A program made the translations under genes and the position numbers. Positions 27,721 through 36,708 of a stretch of 63,442 nt of DNA are shown here, one piece after another. The stretch covers positions 1 to 63,442 of the forward strand of contig NZ_FNZK01000024.1 in NCBI RefSeq assembly GCF_900109225.1. Reading direction: 5' to 3'. Position 1 is the first letter of the stretch, and each line of letters begins with the position of its first letter. The DNA is from Propionispira arboris. Its GTDB lineage: Bacteria; Bacillota; Negativicutes; Selenomonadales; Selenomonadaceae. The notes under the pieces were generated by a model. The model did no database searches. It saw only the letters and a list, made by a program, of their open reading frames with translations, and was not told the DNA's origin.

Positions 27721-29106
27721 ATGAAAAAGTACTATGTCATAGATACCAATGTTTTGCTGCATTCACCGAATGCTTTATATGCATTTAGTGAACACAATGT
27801 CGTCATTCCTGAAGTTGTTATCGAGGAATTAGATCGCTTTAAAAAAGAATCCACGGAACGTGGTGCAAACAGCCGTCATATTAGCCGTATCATTGATCGG
27901 CTGCGCCTGCAGGGAAATTTACTCGAAGGCGTCCCACTGAATGATAACGGTGGTATTTTGATTCTGGAAGCAAACCATACAGCTACACAAATGCCGTCAC
28001 ATTGGGACAAATCAAATGCCGACAATCGTATCCTGCAAGTCTGCAAAGGTTTAGCAGAAAGCGGCAATCAAACGATTTTAGTCAGCCGTGATACAAATAT
28101 GCGAGTAAAAGCCTCCATTTTAAATATTCAAGCTGAAGACTTTCGTAACGACAAAGTTTCCAGTATTGATCAACAATATACTGGACGTGTCGTTGCCTAT
28201 ACTTCGAGTGATATCATCAATGACTTCCACAAAGACGAAACGCAAACGATTGATCCAGCAAATTTGTATATTTTTGATGAATCAGCCAGCGTCTTAACTT
28301 CAGCCACGTTCGTCACCAACCAATTTCTCTTGATAAAATCAACCGACAAAGAGCGGCATACCGCTCTAGGACGTTTTGATGGGAAAAAAATCGTTCATTT
28401 GCGCTATCAAAAAACCAATCCATTTGGCGTTACACCAAAAAATGTTGGGCAGATCTTTATGCAAGAATGTCTCATGATGAACTCTACCGAAGCTCCGCTT
28501 GTTATCTTAAAAGGAATCTCTGGAACTGCCAAAACGTTTTATTCCTTAGCCGTGGGGCTCCACAATTACATGGACTGCCAGCCAAAAGTATATCAGCATA
28601 TCCTGATTTGCCGCCCCAATGCCATGCTTGATGAAGGGATTGGTTTCCTGCCTGGTACGGAAGCCGAAAAAATTGAACCTTATATGCGTGCCATTAAAGA
28701 CAATTTATTTACCTTAATGTCAGGAAGCAACTCTACGGAAGAAAAAGATGTCCTGCAAACCGAAGATACAGTCAATATGTTATTTGAAAAACGAATCATC
28801 CAAACCGAAGCACTGGCTTACCAACGCGGTCGTTCCTTGCAAAAATACTGGGTAATTTTTGATGAAATGCAAAACTCTACCCCACGCCAGGCAAAAGCCG
28901 TTTTAACCAGACCGGGGCTTGGCACAAAAATAATTTTACTTGGCGATCCAGCACAAATCGATAATCCATTGTTGGACAGCCAATCAAATGGTCTCAGTTA
29001 TGCGAGTGAAAAAATGATGGGTTCCAAACTCTGCTTTCAAGTGACGATGCTGCCAGAAGAATGTGAACGATCACCGCTTGCCGCCGAAGCTGCTATGCGG
29101 TTATAA
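27721..29106 (+). CDS. PhoH-family protein with N-terminal PIN domain (YlaK type)
   Basis: Residues 1-130 are a PIN RNase domain (DTNVLLHSP, EELDRFK, SADNRIL and VSRDTNMRVKA give the acidic cluster). Residues about 230-461 are the PhoH P-loop ATPase: Walker A GISGTAKT (family usually GxAGTGKT), Walker B VIFDEMQN and GDPAQIDNP. PhoH2-type proteins are RNA helicase/RNase enzymes. The altered Walker A keeps the Lys-Thr pair. Ribosome site GAGGGGG. Single gene with a short palindrome AACTCTA-TTC-TAGAGTT about 40 bases upstream. Confidence 0.9.
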   Translation: MKKYYVIDTNVLLHSPNALYAFSEHNVVIPEVVIEELDRFKKESTERGANSRHISRIIDRLRLQGNLLEGVPLNDNGGILILEANHTATQMPSHWDKSNADNRILQVCKGLAESGNQTILVSRDTNMRVKASILNIQAEDFRNDKVSSIDQQYTGRVVAYTSSDIINDFHKDETQTIDPANLYIFDESASVLTSATFVTNQFLLIKSTDKERHTALGRFDGKKIVHLRYQKTNPFGVTPKNVGQIFMQECLMMNSTEAPLVILKGISGTAKTFYSLAVGLHNYMDCQPKVYQHILICRPNAMLDEGIGFLPGTEAEKIEPYMRAIKDNLFTLMSGSNSTEEKDVLQTEDTVNMLFEKRIIQTEALAYQRGRSLQKYWVIFDEMQNSTPRQAKAVLTRPGLGTKIILLGDPAQIDNPLLDSQSNGLSYASEKMMGSKLCFQVTMLPEECERSPLAAEAAMRL

Positions 29107-29153
29107 AATAAAAGAGCACCGGGCGCAAAAATGCACGGTGCTCTTTTATTTTT
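29106..29153. terminator. Bidirectional terminator between phoH and the CMD-like gene
   Basis: AAATAAAAGAGCACCG pairs with CGGTGCTCTTTTATTT and is flanked by A and T tracts. Confidence 0.88.
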
Positions 29154-29177
29154 CATTCATCGTCAATAACAAATCTG

Positions 29178-29492
29178 TTAATCTTCTTCATCATAGGCAT
29201 GCAGCGCTATTGGTAAAGCCGCAACAACTTTATTGCCAACGGCTGGAAGTGGCAGCAAAACTGCACTTTTTATTTCGTCTCTTGTTGCGCCTAATTCTTT
29301 TGCATGTTTTACGTGAAATGGCAGCCCCGTCAATAGTCCAACCGTACTAAGTACTGCAATATACGCAATTTCTTCTGTTTTTGCATCCAAGGTACTGGCA
29401 TCATCTAATTTTTTTACCGCATCCAGCCAAACCTGAGCGTGCTTTGGGGCTTCTTTTAAAAAAGTTTCAAATGTCGTACTTACTTGCTTCAT
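29178..29492 (-). CDS. Carboxymuconolactone decarboxylase-like (AhpD fold) protein without the CxxC
   Basis: 104 residues, all-helical CMD/AhpD fold with conserved EIAYIAVLSTVGLL and HVKHAKELGATRDEIKSA. The redox CxxC normally found seven and four residues before the first His is replaced by Leu and Gly, so it cannot act as an AhpD-type peroxidase partner. ATG at 29492 follows GGGGAGG. Sits 31 bases after a heme-b-like membrane protein and is likely cotranscribed with it; joint role unknown. Confidence 0.75.
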   Translation of the reverse strand: MKQVSTTFETFLKEAPKHAQVWLDAVKKLDDASTLDAKTEEIAYIAVLSTVGLLTGLPFHVKHAKELGATRDEIKSAVLLPLPAVGNKVVAALPIALHAYDEED

Positions 29493-29523
29493 AACAATTC
29501 CTCCCCTATTTCCCTTGATACAA

Positions 29524-30090
29524 TCAATCACCTTTTATGGCAATATGTAAAACATAAAAGACCAAAAATGAATATGCTATCATTTTATGGATCGTTCGCA
29601 GCTTTTTATTTTGCGGCATGCATCGAATTTTATGTCCTATATACAATAAAAATAATAACAACAAAAGTGCCAAAATCCCAAAAGCAATACTAAGATTAAA
29701 ATTATGTACCCCACGAAACCACACAAAATAAACGTGCAAGATTCCGGCATAAATTGCTACCGTACCGACCAAAGGATGCAACAAGCGAACATCTTTCATT
29801 AGATTCTTATATAGCTGGTTCATCGTTTGCGAAAGAGCAATTTTATTGCGTGTGATTTGAAGATAAATTTCCCGCAATACGTAATTCATAAAAGCAATTA
29901 TGGCGATGATAATTGTTATAGTACCAAATTCTTTACCAATTCCTTTGATCGCACGAAAGGACAAATTCGTCCCTAAATACCCCATATGATCCATGCCAAT
30001 GACCAAAAAAGCTAAAATCAATAAGCTTATATTTAACCCAATTAAATTTTCACTCAAATGAGCTACTCTATTTTCAATTGGTTTGTACAT
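29524..30090 (-). CDS. Membrane protein with heme-b-like histidine pattern
   Basis: Five predicted helices at about residues 15-40, 55-75, 102-128, 132-155 and 165-185. Histidines occur in the helix RLLHPLVGTVAIYAGILHVYFVW, and two more in IHKMIAYSFLVFYVLHIAIKG, the spacing expected for bis-His heme b ligands in cytochrome b561/ferric-reductase-like proteins. This suggests transmembrane electron transfer, by inference only. Upstream partner of the CMD-like gene. Confidence 0.6.
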   Translation of the reverse strand: MYKPIENRVAHLSENLIGLNISLLILAFLVIGMDHMGYLGTNLSFRAIKGIGKEFGTITIIIAIIAFMNYVLREIYLQITRNKIALSQTMNQLYKNLMKDVRLLHPLVGTVAIYAGILHVYFVWFRGVHNFNLSIAFGILALLLLLFLLYIGHKIRCMPQNKKLRTIHKMIAYSFLVFYVLHIAIKGD

Positions 30091-30161
30091 ACGACCACAC
30101 TCCTTTTTTCTAAAACCGACCCGTTATTTTTTTATATTGCCTAATTTATTTGTAGTCTTAT

Positions 30162-30225
30162 CTATATATGGCATTAAACATTTTATATGGCAATCGGATG
30201 TAATTTCTTTAATGCGTTCTATATA
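30162..30225. repeat. MITE-like dispersed repeat, copy D (internally deleted)
   Basis: CTATATATGGCATTAAA at the left and TTTAATGCGTTCTATATA at the right are inverted repeats; between them only TATATGGCAATCG joined to GATGTAATTTC remains. It shows both ends of the element with the central hairpin missing, which defines the terminal repeats best. Confidence 0.72.
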
Positions 30226-30328
30226 CATAAGTAATTTCTGTATTTTATCTTTAACTCCTTTGATTCATTAAGAATAATATTTTTCAGCCACCATTAAAGG
30301 GCAAAATATCATGCTGAAATATTGACCC

Positions 30329-31585
30329 TTAATGCATATCCGAGCGATAAACAGGTTCTGCTTTTCGAGTGCGTTTATGTCTTTGATGGGCTTTCCATGA
30401 TACGAAAAAGACCAGCACAAAAATGAACATACTCCAGAGTGTTGCTTTGCTTAGTAAGCCTGCGAAAGCGATCATTAAAATTGAAATCGCAAATTTCAAT
30501 TTTACATTATCTAAAATACGAAACCCTGCCGCTAAACCAATCATGGCATTTGCCAAGAAAAAAACATTAGCACAGGCAACCAAACTATCCAATGTTAAAA
30601 CATCCCCAGCAAGCAAACTCAGTGTAATCATATGAATTCCCGTAAGTGTAAAAATAGCATTGACCGGACTTCCATAGCGATTCGTTTGTGCCAAATAAGC
30701 TGGCAGCCTGCCATTTTCAGCTCGTTTTGCATTCATTCTGGTAACAGCACCAACAATCATAAGATATGTAGAAATACAAAGTCCTGCCGCTACAATACTT
30801 AAAAACGGCACAGCTAGACTACCAAATAAAGGCTGCATGATAGCGATTATTGTATGTTCACCTAAAAAGCTCTGCAGTGATAAGGCCACCAGAAGGTATA
30901 CACCAGTTATAATGATAACACTGATCGTCATGGCTTTACGTAATGTTCTTTCAGGATTCTTGATGTCCTCGATATAATTACCAATAACCTCCCAGCCAAC
31001 AATAGCCCAAAACAAAAGTAACAAGCTATAACCAAAATCAGGCAAGGAGACCATCGTCTGTGGTAATTGAATATCGGCTGCCGTCACTAAAGTATATAAA
31101 CTACCGGCCGCTAATGAGACAACCGTACAAGCCGTAACGAGTAAATTAAACCGAGCAAAGGATTTAACGCCGCTTACAAGTAAGCCAATACAAATAAAAA
31201 CTAAAATACATACAATAAATTCGCTATTTAGCATCTTAAGAAAGCTGAAGTTTTTTAAAAATCCAGCTGCCGTCAACAAAACCGCCATCGGACCGAAGAA
31301 AACAGCCGTCGTAAGAAAATTAGAGCAAAGTTCTTGCCAGAAAGGCCCCAGCATTTTCCCCACCGCCAAAGCAACCCCTTCATTCCCTGGACTTTTCAAA
31401 CTTAAATAGATAAATACATAGGCAAATACACTGCCTAATATCATAATCACCAACCAAGCCACAATTGCCCAGTCACCAATTTTGTCATAAACAATCGGCG
31501 GCAGTAATAAAATTGCTGACCCAATAATCGGACCAATAATAAGTCCACAAAGTGAAAAAAGACCAATACCCTTACTTTTATTCAT
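30329..31585 (-). CDS. Amino-acid/polyamine permease, APC family
   Basis: About 12 helices, N-terminal GIGLFSLCGLIIGPIIGSAILLLPP (the APC unwound helix 1) and GWEVIGNYIEDIKNPERTLRKA (helix 6 and loop). Substrate not determined. The ATG at 31585 has AAGGAG six bases upstream; the long N-terminal extension of the open frame is not coding. Divergent from an AraC regulator across about 200 bases, so probably its target. Confidence 0.83.
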   Translation of the reverse strand: MNKSKGIGLFSLCGLIIGPIIGSAILLLPPIVYDKIGDWAIVAWLVIMILGSVFAYVFIYLSLKSPGNEGVALAVGKMLGPFWQELCSNFLTTAVFFGPMAVLLTAAGFLKNFSFLKMLNSEFIVCILVFICIGLLVSGVKSFARFNLLVTACTVVSLAAGSLYTLVTAADIQLPQTMVSLPDFGYSLLLLFWAIVGWEVIGNYIEDIKNPERTLRKAMTISVIIITGVYLLVALSLQSFLGEHTIIAIMQPLFGSLAVPFLSIVAAGLCISTYLMIVGAVTRMNAKRAENGRLPAYLAQTNRYGSPVNAIFTLTGIHMITLSLLAGDVLTLDSLVACANVFFLANAMIGLAAGFRILDNVKLKFAISILMIAFAGLLSKATLWSMFIFVLVFFVSWKAHQRHKRTRKAEPVYRSDMH

Positions 31586-31790
31586 TAAATTCTCCTTCTT
31601 AGCGAAATTTATTCCTATTAGAATACCACCCACCTGCTGATTTGTAAAACAATTCACATAAAAAAATTTTCTATTACAAAGCGGTTGTACAATAGTTTCT
31701 TTACCTTGGTACAAAATAGGTCAATATCATACAAGAAATCCCTATTGTTTTATAGTATGATTACGGAAGACGAACAAAGGAGCGATGTCG

Positions 31791-32624
31791 ATGGTACCTG
31801 AAACAAGGACTGTTTGTTTTGATGCCGATTTAAATATTGAAGCCTATAGTTTTAAAGGAATCAGGCAAAAATTTCCTACACATTTCCATGAATATTATGT
31901 AATCGGTTTTATTGAAAATGGTCGACGGGAATTATTTTGTAAAAACAAACATTATATAGTAGAACGCGACACTTTAATTATTTTTAATCCACAAGACAGC
32001 CATATGTGTCAGCAGCTGGATAACCAGCCTTTAGATTATCGCTGTATTAACATTTCTGTAGACAATATGCAAAAAATCGTCCGGGAAATAACGCAGAAAA
32101 CATATCTGCCCTACTTTACAGAGCCAGTATTATGCGACAGCGAATTGGTCTCTGCCTTACATGATTTGCATGAAATGCTTATGCATCAGGAAAAAGACTT
32201 CAAAAAAGATGAATTGTTTTTGCTGATCATGGAAGAATTAATTTTTGAACACGCCGATACGATCTTTGATCAAAATTCAATAGAACCTTCCGCTGAAATA
32301 AAAATCATTTGTGATTTTTTACAAGCGAATTACAGTGAAAACATAAAATTAAATGATCTGAGTCAGTTAGCTAACATAAGCAAATACCACTTATTACGAT
32401 CGTTCACAAAACAAAAAGGCATATCGCCTTACTGTTATTTAGAAGCGATTCGTATCAGCGCAGCAAAAAAACTGCTAGAACAACAATGTTCACCCCTAAA
32501 CGTCGCCTTGCAAACAGGTTTCTCAGACCAAAGTCATTTTTCAAATTTCTTCAAAAGAATCATTGGGCTCACACCAAAACAATATATGAATATTTTTATA
32601 ACGGAGACAAAACATAAAAAATGA
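31791..32624 (+). CDS. AraC-family transcriptional regulator
   Basis: N-terminal cupin sensor (FPTHFHEYYVIGFIENGRRELF...FNPQDSHMCQ) and C-terminal double helix-turn-helix with the AraC signature ALQTGFSDQSHFSNFFKRIIGLTPKQYM. The second ATG (31791) is used since GGAG lies eight bases before it. Followed 12 bases later by a DUF2000 gene; divergent permease is the likely target. AraC-DUF2000-transporter groups are a recurrent arrangement in Firmicutes, from memory. Confidence 0.87.
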   Translation: MVPETRTVCFDADLNIEAYSFKGIRQKFPTHFHEYYVIGFIENGRRELFCKNKHYIVERDTLIIFNPQDSHMCQQLDNQPLDYRCINISVDNMQKIVREITQKTYLPYFTEPVLCDSELVSALHDLHEMLMHQEKDFKKDELFLLIMEELIFEHADTIFDQNSIEPSAEIKIICDFLQANYSENIKLNDLSQLANISKYHLLRSFTKQKGISPYCYLEAIRISAAKKLLEQQCSPLNVALQTGFSDQSHFSNFFKRIIGLTPKQYMNIFITETKHKK

Positions 32625-32636
32625 GGAGAATTTTGT

Positions 32637-33059
32637 ATGTCAATAGAAGAAAATAAATGTGTAATGATTATCGATTCAACCCTGCCGCTTGGCTTGATTG
32701 CCAACACTTCAGCAATTCTTGGTATTACTCTTGGCCATAAACTCAATAGCATTATCGGAGAAGATCTCATTGACGCTTCTCAGACAAAACATCTTGGTAT
32801 AACCAATATTCCCATCCCAATTTTAAACGGGAGCACGACAACAATACATGAAGTACTAGAAAAAATCAAGAATAATAACTGGAATGATCTAGTCATCGTT
32901 GATTTTTCTAACACGGCCCAAACTTGCAAAGATTATCAAATTTATAAAGAAAAAGTTAAATCCATTCCCTCTGCCATGTTTCAGTACTTAGGTATCGGCC
33001 TCTATGGTTCGAGCCGCAAAATAAACAAATTGACTGGCAATATGCCCTTACTGCGATAA
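32637..33059 (+). CDS. DUF2000-family protein
   Basis: 140 residues. MIIDSTLPLGLIANTSAILGITLGHK and IPIPILNGSTTTIHEVLEKI fit the DUF2000 family, which has a peptidyl-tRNA-hydrolase-II-like fold but no established activity. Same transcript as the AraC gene just upstream. Ribosome site GAGGAG. Confidence 0.75.
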   Translation: MSIEENKCVMIIDSTLPLGLIANTSAILGITLGHKLNSIIGEDLIDASQTKHLGITNIPIPILNGSTTTIHEVLEKIKNNNWNDLVIVDFSNTAQTCKDYQIYKEKVKSIPSAMFQYLGIGLYGSSRKINKLTGNMPLLR

Positions 33060-33213
33060 AAAAGCCCTCTACCTTTGACTTTGTTGTGATTTTATACTAA
33101 ACTATAATTGATAACAATACTCATCTATTTAACATTTGAATTTTCTTACAATTTGCTATATCCTATAAGTGGTAGTCTAAAATTAAAACAAAGTAGTTAA
33201 AGGAGTGATTTAC

Positions 33214-34608
33214 ATGGAATATCGTATTGAAACAGACTCGCTCGGAGAAATTAAGGTTCCAGCAGATAAGTTATGGGGTGCTCAAACACAGCGTTCTTTC
33301 GAAAACTTTCAAATTGGCACCGAAAAAATCCCCCAGGAAATGGTGGAAGTCTTCGCTTTATTAAAACGTGCCTCTGCGGCCGTAAACAAAAATTTAGAAA
33401 CACTAGATTCTGGCAGAGCTGATGCAATTATTGAAGCCTGTGACGAAGTATTAGCTGGTAAACTTGACGGGAATTTTCCACTAGCTGTATGGCAGACAGG
33501 CAGCGGCACACAGTTTAATATGAATATGAATGAAGTTCTGGCTCATCGGGCTGCACAAATTTTAGCCGAACAAGGCAAAGAAATTGCCGTCCATCCAAAT
33601 GATCATGTAAATTGCTCTCAAAGCTCAAATGATATATTTCCCACCGCCCTACATGTAGTTGGGCTCACCCTCATTAAAAAACAGCTTTTTCCCGCACTGG
33701 ACGATCTAGCTGCAACGCTTGAAAAAAAGTCAAAAGATTTTATGGATGTTGTCAAAACCGGACGCACACATCTTATGGATGCTACCCCACTCACATTAGG
33801 GCAGGAAATTAGCGGCTGGGCACGAATGATACGCCGCAATCAGGAAATGTTGACTGCTGGTATCAATTTTCTGCGTGATCTCGCTATGGGAGGCACTGCC
33901 GTCGGAACAGGAATCAATACCCATCCCCTGTTCGCCGTAAAAATTGCCGAAGAAATCAGCAAATTGACTAATGAACATTTCCAAACCGCACCCAATAAGT
34001 TCCAAGCATTATCGAGCCGAGATGAAATTGCTGCTGTCCATGGCTTGCTCAAAGCATTAGCCGCTGATCTTATGAAAATAGCCAATGATGTACGGTGGCT
34101 TGCCAGCGGACCTCGTTGCGGACTCGGTGAAATCACGATTCCTGCCAACGAACCAGGCAGTTCAATCATGCCATCAAAAGTAAATCCAACCCAGGCTGAA
34201 GCCTTAACCATGGTGGTCACACAAGTCTTTGGCAATGATACTACCGTTTCATTTGCGGCCAGTCAGGGAAATTTCCAGTTGAATGTATTTATGCCAGTTA
34301 TGGCTTATAACTTAATTCAAAGCATCCGCTTACTGAGTGACAGTATGAATTCTTTTAATCATAACTGTCTGGTTGGTATTGAACCAAACCGCGAAAAAAT
34401 TGAATTCAACTTAAGTCAATCCCTTATTTTAGTTACTGGTTTAGTACCATTAATTGGCTACGATAAAGCCGCTGAAATTGCCCATCGAGCTGAAAAAGAA
34501 GGCATTACGCTAAAAGAAGCTGCTTTAGCAACTGGCTATGTAGATGCAGCCATCTATAATCATTACATGGACCCCGCCCGCCTCACAAAACCACAATCAC
34601 AAGGCTAA
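33214..34608 (+). CDS. fumC: Class II fumarate hydratase
   Basis: Interconverts fumarate and malate without an Fe-S cluster. 464 residues with the superfamily signature GSSIMPSKVNPTQAE, TGRTHLMDATPLTLGQE and HPNDHVNCSQSSNDIFPTALH, which provide the active-site Ser, His and substrate residues. ATG at 33214 with AAAGGAGTGA upstream. Alone on the plus strand, convergent with the nitrogenase operon. With dctA it could serve fumarate metabolism. Confidence 0.95.
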   Translation: MEYRIETDSLGEIKVPADKLWGAQTQRSFENFQIGTEKIPQEMVEVFALLKRASAAVNKNLETLDSGRADAIIEACDEVLAGKLDGNFPLAVWQTGSGTQFNMNMNEVLAHRAAQILAEQGKEIAVHPNDHVNCSQSSNDIFPTALHVVGLTLIKKQLFPALDDLAATLEKKSKDFMDVVKTGRTHLMDATPLTLGQEISGWARMIRRNQEMLTAGINFLRDLAMGGTAVGTGINTHPLFAVKIAEEISKLTNEHFQTAPNKFQALSSRDEIAAVHGLLKALAADLMKIANDVRWLASGPRCGLGEITIPANEPGSSIMPSKVNPTQAEALTMVVTQVFGNDTTVSFAASQGNFQLNVFMPVMAYNLIQSIRLLSDSMNSFNHNCLVGIEPNREKIEFNLSQSLILVTGLVPLIGYDKAAEIAHRAEKEGITLKEAALATGYVDAAIYNHYMDPARLTKPQSQG

Positions 34609-34612
34609 CTTA

Positions 34613-34672
34613 AAAGACATATCAAGCAAAAGATTCGATTTTTCAACCTTTGCTTGATATGTCTTTTTTTTA
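34613..34672. terminator. Strong terminator after fumC, probably bidirectional
   Basis: AAAGACATATCAAGCAAA pairs with TTTGCTTGATATGTC and runs into eight T. The A run on the other side lets it also stop the convergent nitrogenase operon transcript. Confidence 0.9.
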
Positions 34673-34683
34673 TAAAATATAGT

Positions 34684-34827
34684 CATATATAGAACGCATT
34701 AAACATTTTATATAGCAATCGTCAGGAATGGGGTATAAGGTTGAGTGGCGTTACGTAGGAAGCAAACGATGCCCTATACCCCATTTCTGGCAGACTGATA
34801 GACTTGGATGTACTTTCCGTTCTATCT
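34684..34827. repeat. MITE-like dispersed repeat, copy B (full length)
   Basis: Left end CATATATAGAACGCATTAAA, then TATATAGCAATCGTCAGG. The core hairpin 34721-34793 pairs GTCAGGAATGGGGTATA with TATACCCCATTTCTGGC. The loop TTGAGTGGCGTTACGTAGGA matches the reverse complement of copy A. Right end diverged (TGGATGTA...GTTCTATCTA). Lies just downstream of the last gene of the nitrogenase operon. Confidence 0.75.
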
Positions 34828-34898
34828 AAATGAAGTATTCTCAACCTTATAATTCCTGTCTGGTAAACGAATCAGCAGTTTAATATTCCTCAATTTAT

Positions 34899-35417
34899 CT
34901 AGAAAATAGTTTGAGAATTTACGGCATTTTCTTTAGCAGTTACGATATCCGCCTGAATTCGATATATACCTACACCATTTCCATCGAGTGAAGATTTATA
35001 TTTTTCCATTAGATTTCCCGTTAACGGCTGACTATAATAGTTTGGCATATATTTGTCTATCATTTTTTGCATAACAACTGCCGATTCTGCAAAATCAATT
35101 AATTTTTCTGCTTTGCCAAAAATCATGACACTCATATAAGCTGTATCAGCATGACACGGTACTGGATCGATTACAGTACCGTGTTCTGCATAAATCGTAA
35201 AACACACTGGCGGGTTCTGAGCAAGAAGGACATTTTTCTTGCCTGATCCCATTCCATGAAAATAGATGGCATTTTTATGCCAGATATAATTAACCGGTAC
35301 TGCATAGGGAAAAGACTCACCCGTTAAAGCAAGTATACCAATACGGGATGATAAAAGAAAAGCTTCGATTTGTTGTTGATCACTGCAAATCCGTTGTGTA
35401 TAACGAACCGTCTCCAT
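34899..35417 (-). CDS. Pyridoxamine 5-phosphate oxidase-fold flavoprotein (NimA-like)
   Basis: 172 residues, split-barrel FMN-binding fold (IGILALTGESFPYAVPVNYIWH, IYFHGMGSGKKNVLLAQNPPVCFTI, YMSVMIFGKAEKL). Such proteins reduce nitroaromatics or bind heme/flavin. ATG at 35417 shares its A with the stop of the preceding amidotransferase (TAATG), so translation is coupled. Last gene of the putative nine-gene anf transcript; role there unknown. Confidence 0.82.
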   Translation of the reverse strand: METVRYTQRICSDQQQIEAFLLSSRIGILALTGESFPYAVPVNYIWHKNAIYFHGMGSGKKNVLLAQNPPVCFTIYAEHGTVIDPVPCHADTAYMSVMIFGKAEKLIDFAESAVVMQKMIDKYMPNYYSQPLTGNLMEKYKSSLDGNGVGIYRIQADIVTAKENAVNSQTIF

Positions 35418-36130
35418 TAAAGAACACCCTCTCTGTCCATTTTTTCCAATTGCGTGAGAAAACAAAACATCCATTGATTATCCTGTTTGATATATTCCAC
35501 ATGAGCCTCTAATTCTTCCGCCGACTGCACATAGGGGCCTGGTCTCATTTCATTTTTACAATGCTCAACCAGCGCCCGGATAATTTCAACTGTATTTTCC
35601 AGATGGAACTGAAATCCAAAAATTTTTCTCTTATAGATAAAAGCTTGGTTTTTACAAGCTTCATTTTCAGCAATACATATTGCATCCTCGGACAAAATAC
35701 TGAAGGTATCTCCATGCCACTCAAAAACAATGGGTTCTGGTGGAAAAAAGGAAAACAAGGGAGATTTCCTTGCTTCTTCACTTAACTGAACCGGAAACCA
35801 GCCAATTTCCAGCTGCGGATTTTTGGTAACTTTCCCGCCAATCACGTCGGCAATGAGTTGTGCGCCCAGACATAAACCAATAATAACCTTCCCTTGCTGA
35901 ATGGATTTTTTTATGAAATCTTTTTCAGCTGCCAGCCAAGGATAATGTTCTTCCTCGTAAATATTCATTGGCCCGCCCATAATAACCAGCCAGTCAAACT
36001 CGCTCTGTTTCGGTAAAATTTCATTTTTATATAAATGAGTACTCGTTACGGTATACTGATTTTTTTCAGCCCAGACCAAGATACTACCAGGATTTTCAAA
36101 TGGAACATGCTGTAAATAATGGAGTCGCAT
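35417..36130 (-). CDS. Class I glutamine amidotransferase-like protein
   Basis: 237 residues, stand-alone GATase1: oxyanion loop VIMGGPMNIYEEEHYPWL, nucleophile Cys in IIGLCLGAQLIADVIGG, and catalytic His-x-Glu in GFQFHLENT. No synthetase domain is fused, so either it acts with a partner or as a gamma-glutamyl hydrolase/peptidase (GuaA-like or YfeJ-like). ATG at 36130 preceded by AAGGGA. Its place after the Anf genes suggests a link to nitrogen status, by inference. Confidence 0.82.
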   Translation of the reverse strand: MRLHYLQHVPFENPGSILVWAEKNQYTVTSTHLYKNEILPKQSEFDWLVIMGGPMNIYEEEHYPWLAAEKDFIKKSIQQGKVIIGLCLGAQLIADVIGGKVTKNPQLEIGWFPVQLSEEARKSPLFSFFPPEPIVFEWHGDTFSILSEDAICIAENEACKNQAFIYKRKIFGFQFHLENTVEIIRALVEHCKNEMRPGPYVQSAEELEAHVEYIKQDNQWMFCFLTQLEKMDREGVL

Positions 36131-36163
36131 CGTTTTCAATCCCTTCTTAACGGCTCGTAAAGC

Positions 36164-36589
36164 TCAGATTTTACTTTTCAATGCAGAAATTTTATGTTGA
36201 TCAAATAGCCCTTGTACTTTTTGGCATAACCTAATAACTCGCTTACCATCTTCTTCCTCTGGTGTGCCATGCTGATAATTTTCCAGTGAACAAATCCCAA
36301 AAATCACATCCAACGATCTTATTTCGGCACTTAATAAAGGCGGAATGATCATAAAAGTTTCAATGGAGTCCATAAGGCAGATATAATTATGATTTCGTGG
36401 CTCTACACCATGCAGATTCGATAAGGCAATTAAATAATTTTCCAAGGCAATAGCCGCCACATTGAACACCACACTATTCGCTTGACCTTCTTGTAAAAAA
36501 TTCTCCGCTCGATGATGAAAACCCTGCGCCGTATGATAGGCTTCGACAAAACTATCGATGTCTGCTTCATTTTGTATGCTATTAATCAT
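36164..36589 (-). CDS. Small helical protein, HEPN-like, in the anf operon
   Basis: 141 residues, no membrane or export signal. Pattern HHRAENFLQEGQANSVVFNVAAIALENYLIAL followed by NHNYICLMDSIE is like the paired helices of HEPN domains, but the RNase-type R-x4-6-H motif is absent, so an RNase role is not supported. It occupies the place where AnfO/AnfR-like accessory genes occur in other Fe-only nitrogenase operons, but does not look like AnfO from memory. Could be a nitrogenase accessory or regulatory protein. GAGG ribosome site eight to nine bases before the ATG. Confidence 0.55.
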   Translation of the reverse strand: MINSIQNEADIDSFVEAYHTAQGFHHRAENFLQEGQANSVVFNVAAIALENYLIALSNLHGVEPRNHNYICLMDSIETFMIIPPLLSAEIRSLDVIFGICSLENYQHGTPEEEDGKRVIRLCQKVQGLFDQHKISALKSKI

Positions 36590-36613
36590 AATTTTTCAGC
36601 CTCTTTTTTTAGG

Positions 36614-36654
36614 AATGCTGCCAGAACTGATCGACATCAGAAACTGACAGCATT
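36614..36654 (-). other. Stable intercistronic hairpin after anfK
   Basis: AATGCTG-TCAG...CTGG-CAGCATT with an inner CTGAT/ATCAG, no T tract on either side. Lies within the spacer between anfK and the HEPN-like gene; probably an mRNA processing or stability element that sets lower expression of the distal genes. Confidence 0.6.
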
Positions 36655-36708
36655 GCCTGCTATTTATTCTATTTACAATGCCGCTGCACTGCTAAAATGT
36701 GATTCAGT

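Noticed and set aside
36164-36589. HEPN RNase toxin of a toxin-antitoxin pair
   Set aside because: The R-x4-6-H catalytic motif is missing and there is no partner nucleotidyltransferase gene; the gene sits in the anf operon.
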